Of a DNA stretch of 64,000 bases, positions 1-8,267 are shown in pieces (the stretch's first letter is position 1; the number at the start of each line of letters is the position of its first letter). The position numbers and the translations under genes were made by a program. Origin of the DNA: Xanthomonas boreopolis. Lineage in GTDB: Bacteria; Pseudomonadota; Gammaproteobacteria; Xanthomonadales; Xanthomonadaceae. The stretch lies in NCBI GenBank assembly GCA_014654535.1, contig BNBA01000009.1, forward strand, positions 60,482 to 124,481, written 5' to 3'. The notes below the pieces were generated by a model that worked only from the letters and a program-made list of their open reading frames with translations, searched no databases and was not told where the DNA came from.

Positions 1-656
1 AGGACTTCACCCTCGAAGGCCGCGAGCGCGCCGAACTGCGCCAGGCCTACAACAAGGGCAAGCGCATGGGCCTGAACTTCCGCATGGTCCCGGCCGAGGA
101 AGTCGCCGCGCTGCTGCCGCGCCTGCGCGAGATCTCCGACCAGTGGCTGGAGGAAAAGGCCGGCGAGGAAAAAGGATTCTCGCTCGGCAGCTTCGACCCG
201 GACTACCTGTGCCGCTTCCCGATGGGCGTGGTCGAGGTGGAAGCCGAAGGGCGGATCGTCGCCTTCGCCAACATCTGGGAGGCGCAGGCCAGCGGCGAGC
301 TGTCGGTGGACCTGATGCGCCACGCCAACGATGCCCCCAAGGGCACGATGGACTACCTGTTCGTCGCGCTGTTCCTGTGGGGTGCCGGCAACGGCTTCAC
401 CCGCTTCTCGCTCGGCATGGCGCCGTTGTCGGGGCTGGCGCAGCACCGCCTGGCCGGGCGCTGGAACCGCTTCGCCAACCTGGTCGCCCGCCACGGCGAG
501 CGCTTCTACGGCTTCAGCGGACTGCGCCGCTTCAAGGCGAAGTTCGCGCCGGTCTGGCGCCCGCGCTATCTGGCCGCGCCCGGCGGCATGCACCTGCCGG
601 CCGCGCTGTTGGACGTGACCCGGCTGATCTCGCTGGACCCGCGCCAGCACGACTGA
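1..656 (+). CDS. mprF: Phosphatidylglycerol lysyltransferase MprF, C-terminal part (5' end outside window)
   Basis: The frame is already open at base 3 and ends at the stop 654-656, so about 217 C-terminal residues are visible; the internal ATG at 66 is not a start. The segment matches the soluble aminoacyl-transferase (GNAT-like, DUF2156) domain of MprF/LpiA: an NKGKRMGLNF stretch at the edge, then NDAPKGTMDYLF, GFTRFSLGMAPLSGL and GLRRFKAKFAPVWRPRYL. In this family the domain moves lysine from Lys-tRNA onto phosphatidylglycerol, and an N-terminal membrane domain (not in the window) flips the product; this lowers envelope charge and resists cationic peptides. It faces virJ/acvB at 697-2061, whose family removes the same lysine. 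I cannot judge whether the upstream membrane domain is intact. Confidence 0.9.
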   Translation, partial: DFTLEGRERAELRQAYNKGKRMGLNFRMVPAEEVAALLPRLREISDQWLEEKAGEEKGFSLGSFDPDYLCRFPMGVVEVEAEGRIVAFANIWEAQASGELSVDLMRHANDAPKGTMDYLFVALFLWGAGNGFTRFSLGMAPLSGLAQHRLAGRWNRFANLVARHGERFYGFSGLRRFKAKFAPVWRPRYLAAPGGMHLPAALLDVTRLISLDPRQHD

Positions 657-659
657 CCG

Positions 660-709
660 GCGGGAGCGGTCGCGGCCGCTCCCGCGGCACCGCGCCTCAG
701 GGCGCGGTG
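660..709. terminator. Two hairpins between convergent mprF and virJ
   Basis: Two inverted repeats lie back to back: 10-bp arms 660-669/676-685 and 9-bp arms 688-696/701-709 with a TCAG loop. The second overlaps the virJ stop codon. No clear T-run follows on either strand, so these are hairpins at a convergent gene end, possibly bidirectional or Rho-assisted stops. Confidence 0.45.
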
Positions 710-2061
710 TCGTGCAACTGCTGCAGGATCGTCTTCGCCAGCGTCTCGTAGTCGCCTTCGAAGTGGTGGTCGCCCGGCAGGCCGACGCGGCGGCTCTGCT
801 TGGGCAGCGACGGGCACAGCGCGTCGTCGTCGTCCACCCCGTAGATGCACACGGTGCGCTGCACCGGCAGCCTGGCCATCTCCGGCGCGATCGGCAGACC
901 GTCGTCGTCACCGCTGGATATCCAGTTGCTGACGTGGAACTCGTAGTCGGCGAACTTGCCGATCGACAGCAGCGCCGCCATGCGCATCTGCGCGAGCGTG
1001 GTCGGCGGCAGGTGGTTGATCGCGGCCGGGAGCACGTCCGCACCCTGCGAGAACCCGATCAGCACCACGCGCGAGCGCTTCCAGCGCTGCGCATAGAACC
1101 GCACGATGCGATCCAGGTCGTCGGCGAAGCCTTGCGGGGTGCGCTCCTGCCAGAAATAGCGCAGCGAGTCCACGCCGACGACGGGGATACCGGCCTGCGC
1201 CAGCGCGCCGGCCACTTCCTTGTCCAGGCCGGCCCAACCGCCGTCGCCGGAAACGAAGACCGCGAAGGTATCGCCCTGCCCGTCGGCGGCGGACGGCACT
1301 TCCACGATCGGCAATCCCTCGAGGTCGGCCGGCGGCGGCGGCAGGCTGACGCCCTTCTGCGCCCCCAGCGAGCGGATCGCGGCCCGCAGCCCCGGCAGCA
1401 GGTCGCCGCTGGCGCTGCGCTTGAGCAGGCGCGCCTGCGGGATGCCCTTTATGAAGTCCGGCACCGGGACCGCATCGCCCTGCTTGCCCTGCGACGATGC
1501 CGCCAGCCACGGCACCGGCAGGCGCGTGGCCTTCAGCGCGCCGGCCTTGCCCACGCCGTCGCCGCAGATCGCCTTGGGCGGGACCGAGGCCGGGCGCAGC
1601 CCGTCGGTCAGCACGCCCGCCAGTACGTTCGCCGGCGCCTGCGCGGCCACGGCGTAGACCAGGGCCGAACCCTCGCCATCGCCGACCAGCAGCGGCAGCC
1701 GGTAGGTCGGCACGTGATAGAACGCCTGCACGTAGCGCGAGAAGTTCTCCACGTCGCCCGACGAGAACGCGCAATCGCCACCGTCCTTGTCGAGCACCCT
1801 GTACAGGTGCGCGGTGTCCACCATCGCCACCATCGCGCCATCGGCGCGCAGCGCCTCGGCCTGGGCCTGCCGGCGCGCGCCGTCGCCGATGCCGCCAAAC
1901 CAGATCACCATCCGTTGCGGCTCGCCCGCCGGCTGCAGCACCGGTACCTGCTCGAAGCGTCCATGCGTGACCGTCTCGGGCCCGGCCGCCGCGGCGCCCA
2001 TCGACACCGCCAGCACGCCCGCGCCACACAGCGACTTCCACAGTTCAAGCCTTCGCATCAT
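697..2061 (-). CDS. virJ: VirJ/AcvB-family protein, probable lysyl-phosphatidylglycerol hydrolase
   Basis: About 454 residues. A signal peptide (MRRLELWKSLCGAGVLAVSMGAAAA) is followed by two related alpha/beta-hydrolase-like halves. The first keeps a VIWFGGIGD and a DGEGSALVYA stretch; the second has VFVSGDGGWAGLDKEVA, the elbow GFSQGADVLP, and a C-terminal GDHHFEGDY with the likely catalytic His. This is the VirJ/AcvB family, periplasmic in Agrobacterium, where AcvB hydrolyses lysyl-phosphatidylglycerol made by the MprF-type enzyme. The convergent mprF fragment supports the same role here. Start: AGGA lies just upstream of two adjacent ATGs (2061 and 2058); either is possible. A longer frame from 2103 would overlap the upstream gene and lacks a ribosome site. 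It is last of a probable four-gene minus-strand group (thpR, HD protein, oxidoreductase-like, virJ). Confidence 0.85.
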   Translation of the reverse strand: MMRRLELWKSLCGAGVLAVSMGAAAAGPETVTHGRFEQVPVLQPAGEPQRMVIWFGGIGDGARRQAQAEALRADGAMVAMVDTAHLYRVLDKDGGDCAFSSGDVENFSRYVQAFYHVPTYRLPLLVGDGEGSALVYAVAAQAPANVLAGVLTDGLRPASVPPKAICGDGVGKAGALKATRLPVPWLAASSQGKQGDAVPVPDFIKGIPQARLLKRSASGDLLPGLRAAIRSLGAQKGVSLPPPPADLEGLPIVEVPSAADGQGDTFAVFVSGDGGWAGLDKEVAGALAQAGIPVVGVDSLRYFWQERTPQGFADDLDRIVRFYAQRWKRSRVVLIGFSQGADVLPAAINHLPPTTLAQMRMAALLSIGKFADYEFHVSNWISSGDDDGLPIAPEMARLPVQRTVCIYGVDDDDALCPSLPKQSRRVGLPGDHHFEGDYETLAKTILQQLHDTAP

Positions 2062-2089
2062 CGATTCCTGGAATGAGGGCGTGTCCGCA

Positions 2090-2302
2090 TCAGGCATCCG
2101 CACCGGGATGCCGCTCGAGCCAGCGTGCCAGCGCCTGCCGGTACTCGGCCAGTTGTTCCTCGTACAGATCGTAGACGCACAACGGGCAACCGCTTCCGCA
2201 GCACTCGTTGTCCGCCGGCCGCTCCGGAGGCTGCGGTCGCGGATCGAGCGGGTCGTCGGGAAGATCGGTCATCGGTACGGCGGGCAGCGCTGCGTGGGAC
2301 AC
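2090..2302 (-). CDS. Oxidoreductase-like domain protein (PF09791 type)
   Basis: Seventy residues from a GTG at 2302, or sixty from the ATG at 2272. The N-terminus is Pro- and Asp-rich; the core is the cysteine motif CCGSGCPLCVYDLYEEQL, which defines the small oxidoreductase-like domain family seen in bacteria and mitochondria. The biochemical role of the family is not established; the four clustered cysteines suggest metal or redox chemistry. It ends 28 bases before the virJ start and follows the HD phosphohydrolase by about 77 bases, so all three may share one transcript. The GTG has a G-rich element in front, the ATG has none, so I prefer the GTG weakly. Confidence 0.75.
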   Translation of the reverse strand: MSHAALPAVPMTDLPDDPLDPRPQPPERPADNECCGSGCPLCVYDLYEEQLAEYRQALARWLERHPGADA

Positions 2303-2379
2303 CCCGCCATTGTAGGGCCGGCCACGTAGCCGAAACGTCGCCGGGCGCCCGGTCGATCGTCGCGCACGGCTGCGGCGCC

Positions 2380-2985
2380 TCAGCCGCCGGTGGCGCGGCG
2401 CAGGTTGGCGCGGGCGCGTGCGTCGTAGCGCTCATGGAAGAACCCGCTCAGGAATATCCGCGGCAACGCCAGCAGCCCGCGCAGGAAGCGCTTGCGCTCG
2501 TGCCGGAACAGCAGCCCGGGCACGTGCCCGCGATACTCCTCGGCGATGCCCCGGTCGTAGGCGTCGAAGACCGCTTCCGGGGCGGCCAGGATGGCCATGT
2601 CGCAATCGAGGAACAACGCGGTTTCCTCGTCCACGTCCTGCGGCTGCAGCTGGCCATGGCGGGCGGTGAGCAGGATCAGCCGTTCGATGCGGTCCAGGTC
2701 GTAGCCGGCATGCGGCCACCAGCGCGCGATCCATTCCCGCGCCATCGCCGCGGACTGGCGCTCGTTGTCCGAGCGCCCCGGGCGGTAGACCGCGTCGTGG
2801 AACAGGATCGCCAGCCAGACCTCGCACGGATGCCGCCAGCCGGGTCCGGCCTGCACCTCGTCGAAGTGCCGCCAGAGCGCGCGGACGTGCCCGAAGTTGT
2901 GGTACGCCCGCGGCGGGGTGGCATAGGCCTGTTCGATGGCCTGCCACTGGGCCGGATCGAGCGCGACGGGCGGGGAATGGTCCAT
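2380..2985 (-). CDS. HD-superfamily metal-dependent phosphohydrolase
   Basis: 201 residues, soluble, no signal peptide. Metal-binding HD signatures are visible: YHNFGHV near residue 28, LFHDAVY near residue 61, and conserved acidic residues in DVDEETALFLDCDMAIL. This is the family of predicted metal-dependent HD phosphohydrolases of about 200 residues; the natural substrate of the family is unknown. The ATG at 2985 is preceded by only a weak AGG. It follows thpR by 39 bases in the same direction, so co-transcription is likely. The general class is secure; a specific substrate cannot be named. Confidence 0.85.
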   Translation of the reverse strand: MDHSPPVALDPAQWQAIEQAYATPPRAYHNFGHVRALWRHFDEVQAGPGWRHPCEVWLAILFHDAVYRPGRSDNERQSAAMAREWIARWWPHAGYDLDRIERLILLTARHGQLQPQDVDEETALFLDCDMAILAAPEAVFDAYDRGIAEEYRGHVPGLLFRHERKRFLRGLLALPRIFLSGFFHERYDARARANLRRATGG

Positions 2986-3024
2986 GCGCGCAGCCTAAGC
3001 GCGGCGCGCCGTTCGCGCCACCGC

Positions 3025-3630
3025 TCACGCGAGCGGCCAGCGTCCTTCCAGCTGGTAGCGGGTCTGCCCCAGGAAACTGCGGATCAGCACGAACTCGCGC
3101 GCGCGCCACTGCACCGGCTCGACACGCCGCAGCGGCAGCGCCGTGTCGGTGTAGAGCAGGGTCATGTGCGGCGTGAACGCGGTATCGCCGGCGATGCCCT
3201 GTTCGGCCATCCGCCGCGCCAGCGTGCGCTGCAGCTGGAACAGGCCTTTCACGCCGTCCTCGCCGCGCAGCACGCAGGGCATCTGCCGGCGCCGGCCGCC
3301 GAACGTCCCCACCCGGTCGAAGCGCACGTCGAAAGCCTCCATCCTCAGCCGCTCCGCGGCCGCGCGTGCGCGCGCCAGCAAGGACGGCGGCAGTCCGGCG
3401 TAGTCGCCCAGGTGATGCAGGGTGACGTGCAACCGCGCTTCCGCCAGGGGCTTGCCGGACAGGTTTTCCTGCCCGACCAGATCGCGGGCCAGGCGGCCGG
3501 CCGCGGCCGCCGTCTCCGCGTCCGGCATCACCGCGAAGAACAGCCGCTCGCTCGGCTTCTCCTCGCCCAACCCGAGCGACAGCTGCGCGTCGGCCGAGGA
3601 GAGATAGAGGAATGGCCGGGTCATCGACAT
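3025..3630 (-). CDS. thpR: RNA 2',3'-cyclic phosphodiesterase
   Basis: 201 residues from the ATG at 3630, chosen because an AGGTAG element sits directly before it; a 236-residue version from 3735 would have no ribosome site. Two HxTL motifs, HVTLHHLG and HMTLLYTD, mark the 2H phosphoesterase superfamily (2'-5' RNA ligase LigT/ThpR). The family hydrolyses 2',3'-cyclic phosphates to 2'-phosphates and can ligate tRNA halves in vitro. The N-terminus carries a short non-conserved leader before the conserved ERLFFAVMP strand, longer than in the E. coli protein. It heads the minus-strand group that continues into the HD protein. Confidence 0.85.
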   Translation of the reverse strand: MSMTRPFLYLSSADAQLSLGLGEEKPSERLFFAVMPDAETAAAAGRLARDLVGQENLSGKPLAEARLHVTLHHLGDYAGLPPSLLARARAAAERLRMEAFDVRFDRVGTFGGRRRQMPCVLRGEDGVKGLFQLQRTLARRMAEQGIAGDTAFTPHMTLLYTDTALPLRRVEPVQWRAREFVLIRSFLGQTRYQLEGRWPLA

Positions 3631-3758
3631 GGCTACCTGCTTGCCAGCAGCGTCTTGCGGGGGCGCGGATACTAGCAAAGCCCGGCCGGTGCCGGCATGC
3701 GCCACCGGCCCGCCGCAGGAGTAGACTGCCGGCACGCCCTGCTGCGCGGAGGTGTCGG

Positions 3759-4871
3759 ATGATCAGCCTGGCCTCGTTCGTGCTCGCCACCGCCCTCGCG
3801 GTCGCGCCCGCACCAGAATCCCCGCCGTCCTCGCCGCCGCGTCCGCCACCGGCGGTGGACACCTTGATGGCGATCCCGCCGGAGCTGCGGCACATGCTGC
3901 AACAGCGCGTGATGCGCCGCAGCCCGCCCAACTCGGAGGAACGCCTGCAGCGGCTGGTCGACCTGCTGTTCTCGCAGGACGGCCTGGGGCTGCAGTACGG
4001 CGCGAGCGACACGCACAGCGTCGCCGAGAGCTTCGCCACCCGGCGGGTCAACTGCCTGTCCTTCACGATGCTGTTCCTCGCGCTGGCGCGCGAGGCCGGG
4101 CTGAGCGCGCGCCCGCAGGAAGTCGGCCAGGTGCTCAGTTGGTACGAACAGGGCGGCATCGGCTACAACTACGGCCACATCAACGCGCAGGTCCGGATGA
4201 ACGCCCAGGTCGCCACGATCGACCTGGACAGCAACATCCTGATGGACCGGCGCGGGCCGCGCGTGATCTCCGACCTGCGGCTGTTCGCCCACTACTACAA
4301 CAACCGCGGCGCCGAACTGATCTCGGACGGCCAGTTCGCGCAGGCCCGCCCCTACTTCGAGCAGGCATTGCGCATCGACCCCAAGCTGGCCGATGCCTGG
4401 AACAACCTGGGCGTGCTCAACGCCCACGAGAATGCGCTGGACGCCGCCGCGGCCGACTACGCGCAGGCGCTGGCGCTCGACGCGCGGCACGCGGCCTCCA
4501 TCTCCAACGCGCTCAACGTGTATCGCAGGCTCGGCGACACCCAGCGCGCCGCGCAGATGCTGGCGCGCCTGCAGCAGGTGCAGGCGCGCGACCCGTTCCA
4601 CCAGTACGTGCTCGGCACCGAGGCCGAGCGCCAGGGCGACTACGCCACCGCGTCGCGCTACTACGCCAAGGCGATCCGTCTCTACCCTAATGCGCACCAG
4701 TTCCATTTCGGGCTGGCGCGGGTGGCCTTCCTGACCGGCGACGGCAGGCTCGCCGACCGCGAGCTGCGCCTGGCGCACACCCTGGCGCCGGCCAGCGAAC
4801 AACAGCGCTACCAGGCCAAGCTCGACAGCCTGCGCCGCTGGTCGCGCTCGTCCGCCAGCCTGCGCCCGTGA
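3759..4871 (+). CDS. Exported TPR protein with transglutaminase-like N-terminal domain
   Basis: 370 residues. The ATG at 3759 follows GGAGG at a good distance and begins a signal peptide (MISLASFVLATALAVA) and a Pro-rich linker. Residues about 60-165 look like a transglutaminase-like fold, with possible triad Cys99 (RRVNCLSF), His140 (NYGHINAQV) and Asp155 (TIDLDSN). Residues about 170-350 hold TPR units, such as AWNNLGVLNAHENALDAAAA. Similar TGase-TPR proteins are common in Xanthomonadaceae without a known substrate. The gene stands alone, with thpR leaving in the opposite direction. Whether the Cys-His-Asp set is catalytically active is inference. Confidence 0.8.
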   Translation: MISLASFVLATALAVAPAPESPPSSPPRPPPAVDTLMAIPPELRHMLQQRVMRRSPPNSEERLQRLVDLLFSQDGLGLQYGASDTHSVAESFATRRVNCLSFTMLFLALAREAGLSARPQEVGQVLSWYEQGGIGYNYGHINAQVRMNAQVATIDLDSNILMDRRGPRVISDLRLFAHYYNNRGAELISDGQFAQARPYFEQALRIDPKLADAWNNLGVLNAHENALDAAAADYAQALALDARHAASISNALNVYRRLGDTQRAAQMLARLQQVQARDPFHQYVLGTEAERQGDYATASRYYAKAIRLYPNAHQFHFGLARVAFLTGDGRLADRELRLAHTLAPASEQQRYQAKLDSLRRWSRSSASLRP

Positions 4872-4901
4872 CGACGCCGGCCGGCGGCCGCAAGCGTTCC
4901 C

Positions 4902-5663
4902 TCAGACGAACATCCCGCCCGAGGCCTCCACGCGCTGCGCGTTGATCCAGCCGCTCTGCGGCGCGAGCAATGCCGCCACCACCGGGCCGATGTCGTCGGG
5001 CAGGCCGGCGCGGCCGAGCGCGGTGACCGAAGCCACCATGGCGTTGACCTGCGGGTTGTCGCGCACGGCGCCATCGCGGAAATCGGTCTCGATCGCCCCG
5101 GGCGCCAGCGTGTTGACGCTGATGCGGCGTTCGCCGAGTTCCCTGGCCAGGTAGCGGGTGAAGACCTCGATGCCGCCCTTCATCATCGCGTAGGCCGAAT
5201 AGCCCGGCAGCGAGAAGCGGGTCAGCCCGCTGGACAGGTTGAGGATGCGCCCGCCGTCGGCGATCAGCGGCAGCAGCGCCTGGGTCAGGAAGTACGGCCC
5301 TTTCAGGTGCACGCGCACCAGTGCGTCGAACTGGTCCTGCGTGGTCCTGGCGATCGGCGCGTCCAGGCCGATGCCGGCGTTGTTGACCAGCGCATCCAGG
5401 CGCTCGCGCCTCCAGCCGGCGAGCACGCCGCGCACCGCATCGGCGAACGCGGGAAAGCCGTCGGCATCGGACACGTCCAGCGGCAATGCCGCCGCCAGGC
5501 GTCCTTCGGCCTCGATCCGGCGGACGACCTCGGCCGCCTCGTCGGCATGGCTGCGGTAGGTCAGGATCACGTCGCTGCCGGAGGCGGCGACGGCCAGGGC
5601 GGCATTGCGGCCCAGGCCGCGGTTGCCGCCGGTGATCAAGGTGGTGCGGGGCGAAACGTTCAT
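4902..5663 (-). CDS. Short-chain dehydrogenase/reductase (SDR)
   Basis: 253 residues from the ATG at 5663. Classical SDR features are all present: cofactor motif TGGNRGLG (11-18), NNAG (94-97), Ser144/Ser145 in NLSSG, and YxxxK as Tyr158-Ala-Met-Met-Lys162; the C-terminus carries the APGAIETDF segment. NADP(H) use is suggested by the Arg in TYRSHADEA. The substrate cannot be deduced. It diverges from a LysR regulator with 105 bases between the starts, the usual arrangement for a target gene and its activator or repressor. Confidence 0.9.
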   Translation of the reverse strand: MNVSPRTTLITGGNRGLGRNAALAVAASGSDVILTYRSHADEAAEVVRRIEAEGRLAAALPLDVSDADGFPAFADAVRGVLAGWRRERLDALVNNAGIGLDAPIARTTQDQFDALVRVHLKGPYFLTQALLPLIADGGRILNLSSGLTRFSLPGYSAYAMMKGGIEVFTRYLARELGERRISVNTLAPGAIETDFRDGAVRDNPQVNAMVASVTALGRAGLPDDIGPVVAALLAPQSGWINAQRVEASGGMFV

Positions 5664-5768
5664 GGCACGGGTCCTGTCGGAAGAAACGATGGGGCCCACG
5701 TTATTGCCGTTGTGGCGACGCATAAACCGCTCCAGAATGATTTCATCGTTCGCGCATCGAGAACAATC

Positions 5769-6671
5769 ATGGACACGCTGGACCTCCTCCGCAGCTTCCT
5801 GCGGGTCGCGGAACTGGGTTCGTTCACCCGCGCGGCCGATTCGCTGGGCCTGCCGAAGGCCAGCGTCTCCACCGCGGTGCAACGGCTGGAAGCGCGCCTG
5901 GGCACGCAGCTCCTGCACCGCACCACCCGGCGCGTGCGGCTGACCGCCGACGGCGAGACGTTCTACCCGCGCGCCCGCGAACAGCTCGACGAGATGGAAG
6001 AGCTGCACGGCATGTTCCAGCAGGGCGATGCGCCATTGCGCGGCCGGCTGCGGGTCGACATGCCCACCGGCATGGCGCGGTTGCTGATGCCGCAGTTGCC
6101 AAGCTTCCTGGCGAAGCATCCACGGCTGGAGATCGAGCTGAGCGGCACCGACCGGCGCGTGGACGTGGTGCGCGAGGGTTTCGACTGCGTGCTGCGCGTG
6201 GGCGCCCTGGACGACAACACGCTGATCGCGCGTCCGCTCGGCGCGCTGCGGATCGTCAACTGCGCCAGCCCCGCCTACGTGGCCGCGCACGGCATGCCGC
6301 GCGGGCCCGACGACCTCGCCGCCGCGCACATCCTCGTGCACTACGTCGGCACGCTCGGCCAGCGCCCGCCCGGCTTCGAGTACCACGACGGCGCAGGCTA
6401 TCGCTGGCTGCCGATGGCCGGCCCCGTCACCGTCAACAACGGCGACGCCTACGTCCAGGCCGCGCTGGCCGGCCTGGGCATCATCCAGGTGCCGGTGCAC
6501 GGGGTGCGCCCCCTGCTCGAGTCCGGCGAGCTGGTCGAAGTGGCGCCGCATCTTTCCGCCGAGCCCATGCCGGTCACCCTGCTCTACGCGCAGCGCCGAC
6601 GATTGCCCCGCCGCGTCTCGCTCTTCATGGACTGGCTGGCCGACAGGGTGCGCCCGCACCTGGAGCCGTGA
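5769..6671 (+). CDS. LysR-family transcriptional regulator (CrgA-like)
   Basis: 300 residues from the ATG at 5769. The N-terminal winged helix-turn-helix (LRVAELGSFTRAADSL, KASVSTAVQRLEARLGTQLL) is followed by the periplasmic-binding-like effector domain from about residue 90. The arrangement RTTRRVRLTADGETFYPRA is typical of the CrgA/DmlR branch. It is divergent from the SDR gene at 4902-5663 and probably controls it, as this branch often controls a neighbouring oxidoreductase. The inducer is unknown. Confidence 0.9.
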   Translation: MDTLDLLRSFLRVAELGSFTRAADSLGLPKASVSTAVQRLEARLGTQLLHRTTRRVRLTADGETFYPRAREQLDEMEELHGMFQQGDAPLRGRLRVDMPTGMARLLMPQLPSFLAKHPRLEIELSGTDRRVDVVREGFDCVLRVGALDDNTLIARPLGALRIVNCASPAYVAAHGMPRGPDDLAAAHILVHYVGTLGQRPPGFEYHDGAGYRWLPMAGPVTVNNGDAYVQAALAGLGIIQVPVHGVRPLLESGELVEVAPHLSAEPMPVTLLYAQRRRLPRRVSLFMDWLADRVRPHLEP

Positions 6672-6754
6672 TCTTCGCGCGAGGCCGCTTCGCACTCATC
6701 CCAAAGTACATGGCACCCTCTAAGATCGCCCGGTCCCTCGCCCCGGAGCCTTCC

Positions 6755-7804
6755 ATGCGCCGACTGCTGTACACCACTGCGCTGCTGGCCGTCCTGCAGG
6801 CCGCGCCGGCCACGGGCGCCGTACCGTTCTGGGGCGCCAGGACGTCCAGCCCGATCGGCACGCCGGCAGCGGACCTCGAGCCGGGCGAATGGTACTGGGG
6901 CGGATTGAGCAAGGGCTGGGGACCGATGGCGGTGATCGTCAGCCTCACCGAGCAGCGCGCGTATGCCTATCGCAACGGCATCCTGATCGGCATCAGCACG
7001 GTCAGCACCGGCAAGCCGGGGCACGAGACGCCGACCGGGGTGTTCACCATCCTGCAGAAGGACAAGGACCATCGCTCCAACCTCTACAACAGCGCGCCGA
7101 TGCCCTACCAGCAGCGCCTGACCTGGGACGGCGTGGCCCTGCATGCCGGCGGCTTGCCCGGCTACCCCGAATCGCATGGCTGCGTGCACCTGCCGTCCGA
7201 GTTCGCGCGGTTGCTGTTCGAGAACTCCAACATGGGCATGGTGGTGGTGATCTCGAAGGCCGGCGTGAGCCCGGACGCACTGGTGCATCCGCAGCCGCTC
7301 AGCCCGATCGATCCCGGCACCGGCGCCGACGTGCCGATGCAGCCGCTCGCCAGCGGCGAGACCCACAGCTGGCATCCGGAATCCTCGGCGCAGGGCCCGA
7401 TCTCGATGGTGCTGAGCGATGCCGACCAGCAACTGGTGGTGTACCGCAACGGCGTCGAGATCGGCCGCGCGCGGGCCAGGGTGCACGACCTGCCGCCCGA
7501 CTTCGGCACCCAGGTCTACCTGGCCGGGCAAGGCTTCCTGCCCGGCACGCTGCCCGGCCTGCCGGACGTACGCATGCCGAACTGGCTGCACGTCGCGGTC
7601 AACGGCGATGCCACGTCCGGCGAGATCGTCGCCGCCCAGACCATCGGCAAGGTGGAAGTGCCGCCCGATTTCCTCCGCCAGCTCGTGCCGCAGATCATGC
7701 CGGGCGCGGCGCTGGTGGTGACGACCCAGTCGGTGATGGCCTCGACCACCGGGCGCGCGCAGCAGGTGATCGATGCCGACCCGCCGGAGCAGGCGGCGAA
7801 CTGA
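6755..7804 (+). CDS. Exported L,D-transpeptidase (YkuD domain)
   Basis: 349 residues starting at the ATG 6755 behind CGGAGCC; the signal peptide is MRRLLYTTALLAVLQAAPATGA. The YkuD catalytic signature is seen as LHAGGLPGYPE followed by SHGCVHLP with the nucleophile Cys143. Family members cross-link peptidoglycan through 3-3 bonds or attach lipoproteins to it. A second, weaker region from about residue 210 (ISMVLSDADQQLVVYRNG) resembles the start of the YkuD domain again and looks like a degenerate repeat without Cys. It is monocistronic, between the LysR gene and a convergent zinc-ribbon gene. Confidence 0.9.
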   Translation: MRRLLYTTALLAVLQAAPATGAVPFWGARTSSPIGTPAADLEPGEWYWGGLSKGWGPMAVIVSLTEQRAYAYRNGILIGISTVSTGKPGHETPTGVFTILQKDKDHRSNLYNSAPMPYQQRLTWDGVALHAGGLPGYPESHGCVHLPSEFARLLFENSNMGMVVVISKAGVSPDALVHPQPLSPIDPGTGADVPMQPLASGETHSWHPESSAQGPISMVLSDADQQLVVYRNGVEIGRARARVHDLPPDFGTQVYLAGQGFLPGTLPGLPDVRMPNWLHVAVNGDATSGEIVAAQTIGKVEVPPDFLRQLVPQIMPGAALVVTTQSVMASTTGRAQQVIDADPPEQAAN

Positions 7805-7819
7805 GCCGCCTGGCGGCGT

Positions 7820-8146
7820 TCAGGCCTTGCGCAGGAAGACGGTCTTCAGCACCAGGCCCTTGATCCTGTCCGAGTTGCCTTCGATGTGCCCGGCATCGTC
7901 CTCGACCAGGCGGATGTTGCGGATCACCGTGCCCTGTTTGAGCGGGATCGAGGAACCCTTGACCTTCAGGTCCTTGATGACGGTGACGGTGTCGCCGGCC
8001 GACAGCACGTTGCCGTTGCAATCGCGGACCACCAACGCCTCCGCCTGCGCCTCCTCCGCGGGCCATTCGAACCCGCAGTCGGCGCAGACCCACTGCCCGC
8101 CGTCGACGTAGGTGTTTTCCAGGGTGCATTGCGGGCAGGCGGGCAT
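7820..8146 (-). CDS. PhnA/YjdM-like zinc-ribbon protein
   Basis: 108 residues from the ATG at 8146. The N-terminal zinc ribbon is CPQC followed by CADCGFEWP; the remainder is the SH3-like PhnA domain with VVRDCNGNVLSAGDTVTVI and LKVKGSSIPLKQGTVIRNI. The family was once called alkylphosphonate uptake protein, but it is not part of the phosphonate machinery and its real function is unsettled. It converges on the L,D-transpeptidase gene with 15 bases between them and diverges from the CDF transporter gene. Confidence 0.9.
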   Translation of the reverse strand: MPACPQCTLENTYVDGGQWVCADCGFEWPAEEAQAEALVVRDCNGNVLSAGDTVTVIKDLKVKGSSIPLKQGTVIRNIRLVEDDAGHIEGNSDRIKGLVLKTVFLRKA

Positions 8147-8267
8147 GGCAGGCGTTCCAGGACGCGGAAGGGCCGCCATTGTAGTGGCAAGGCGCGCGCG
8201 CCGGCTCACGTGGACCGCACGCGGCTGGCGCGATAGTGCCCCTCCACGCACGCATCGACCTGCACGC

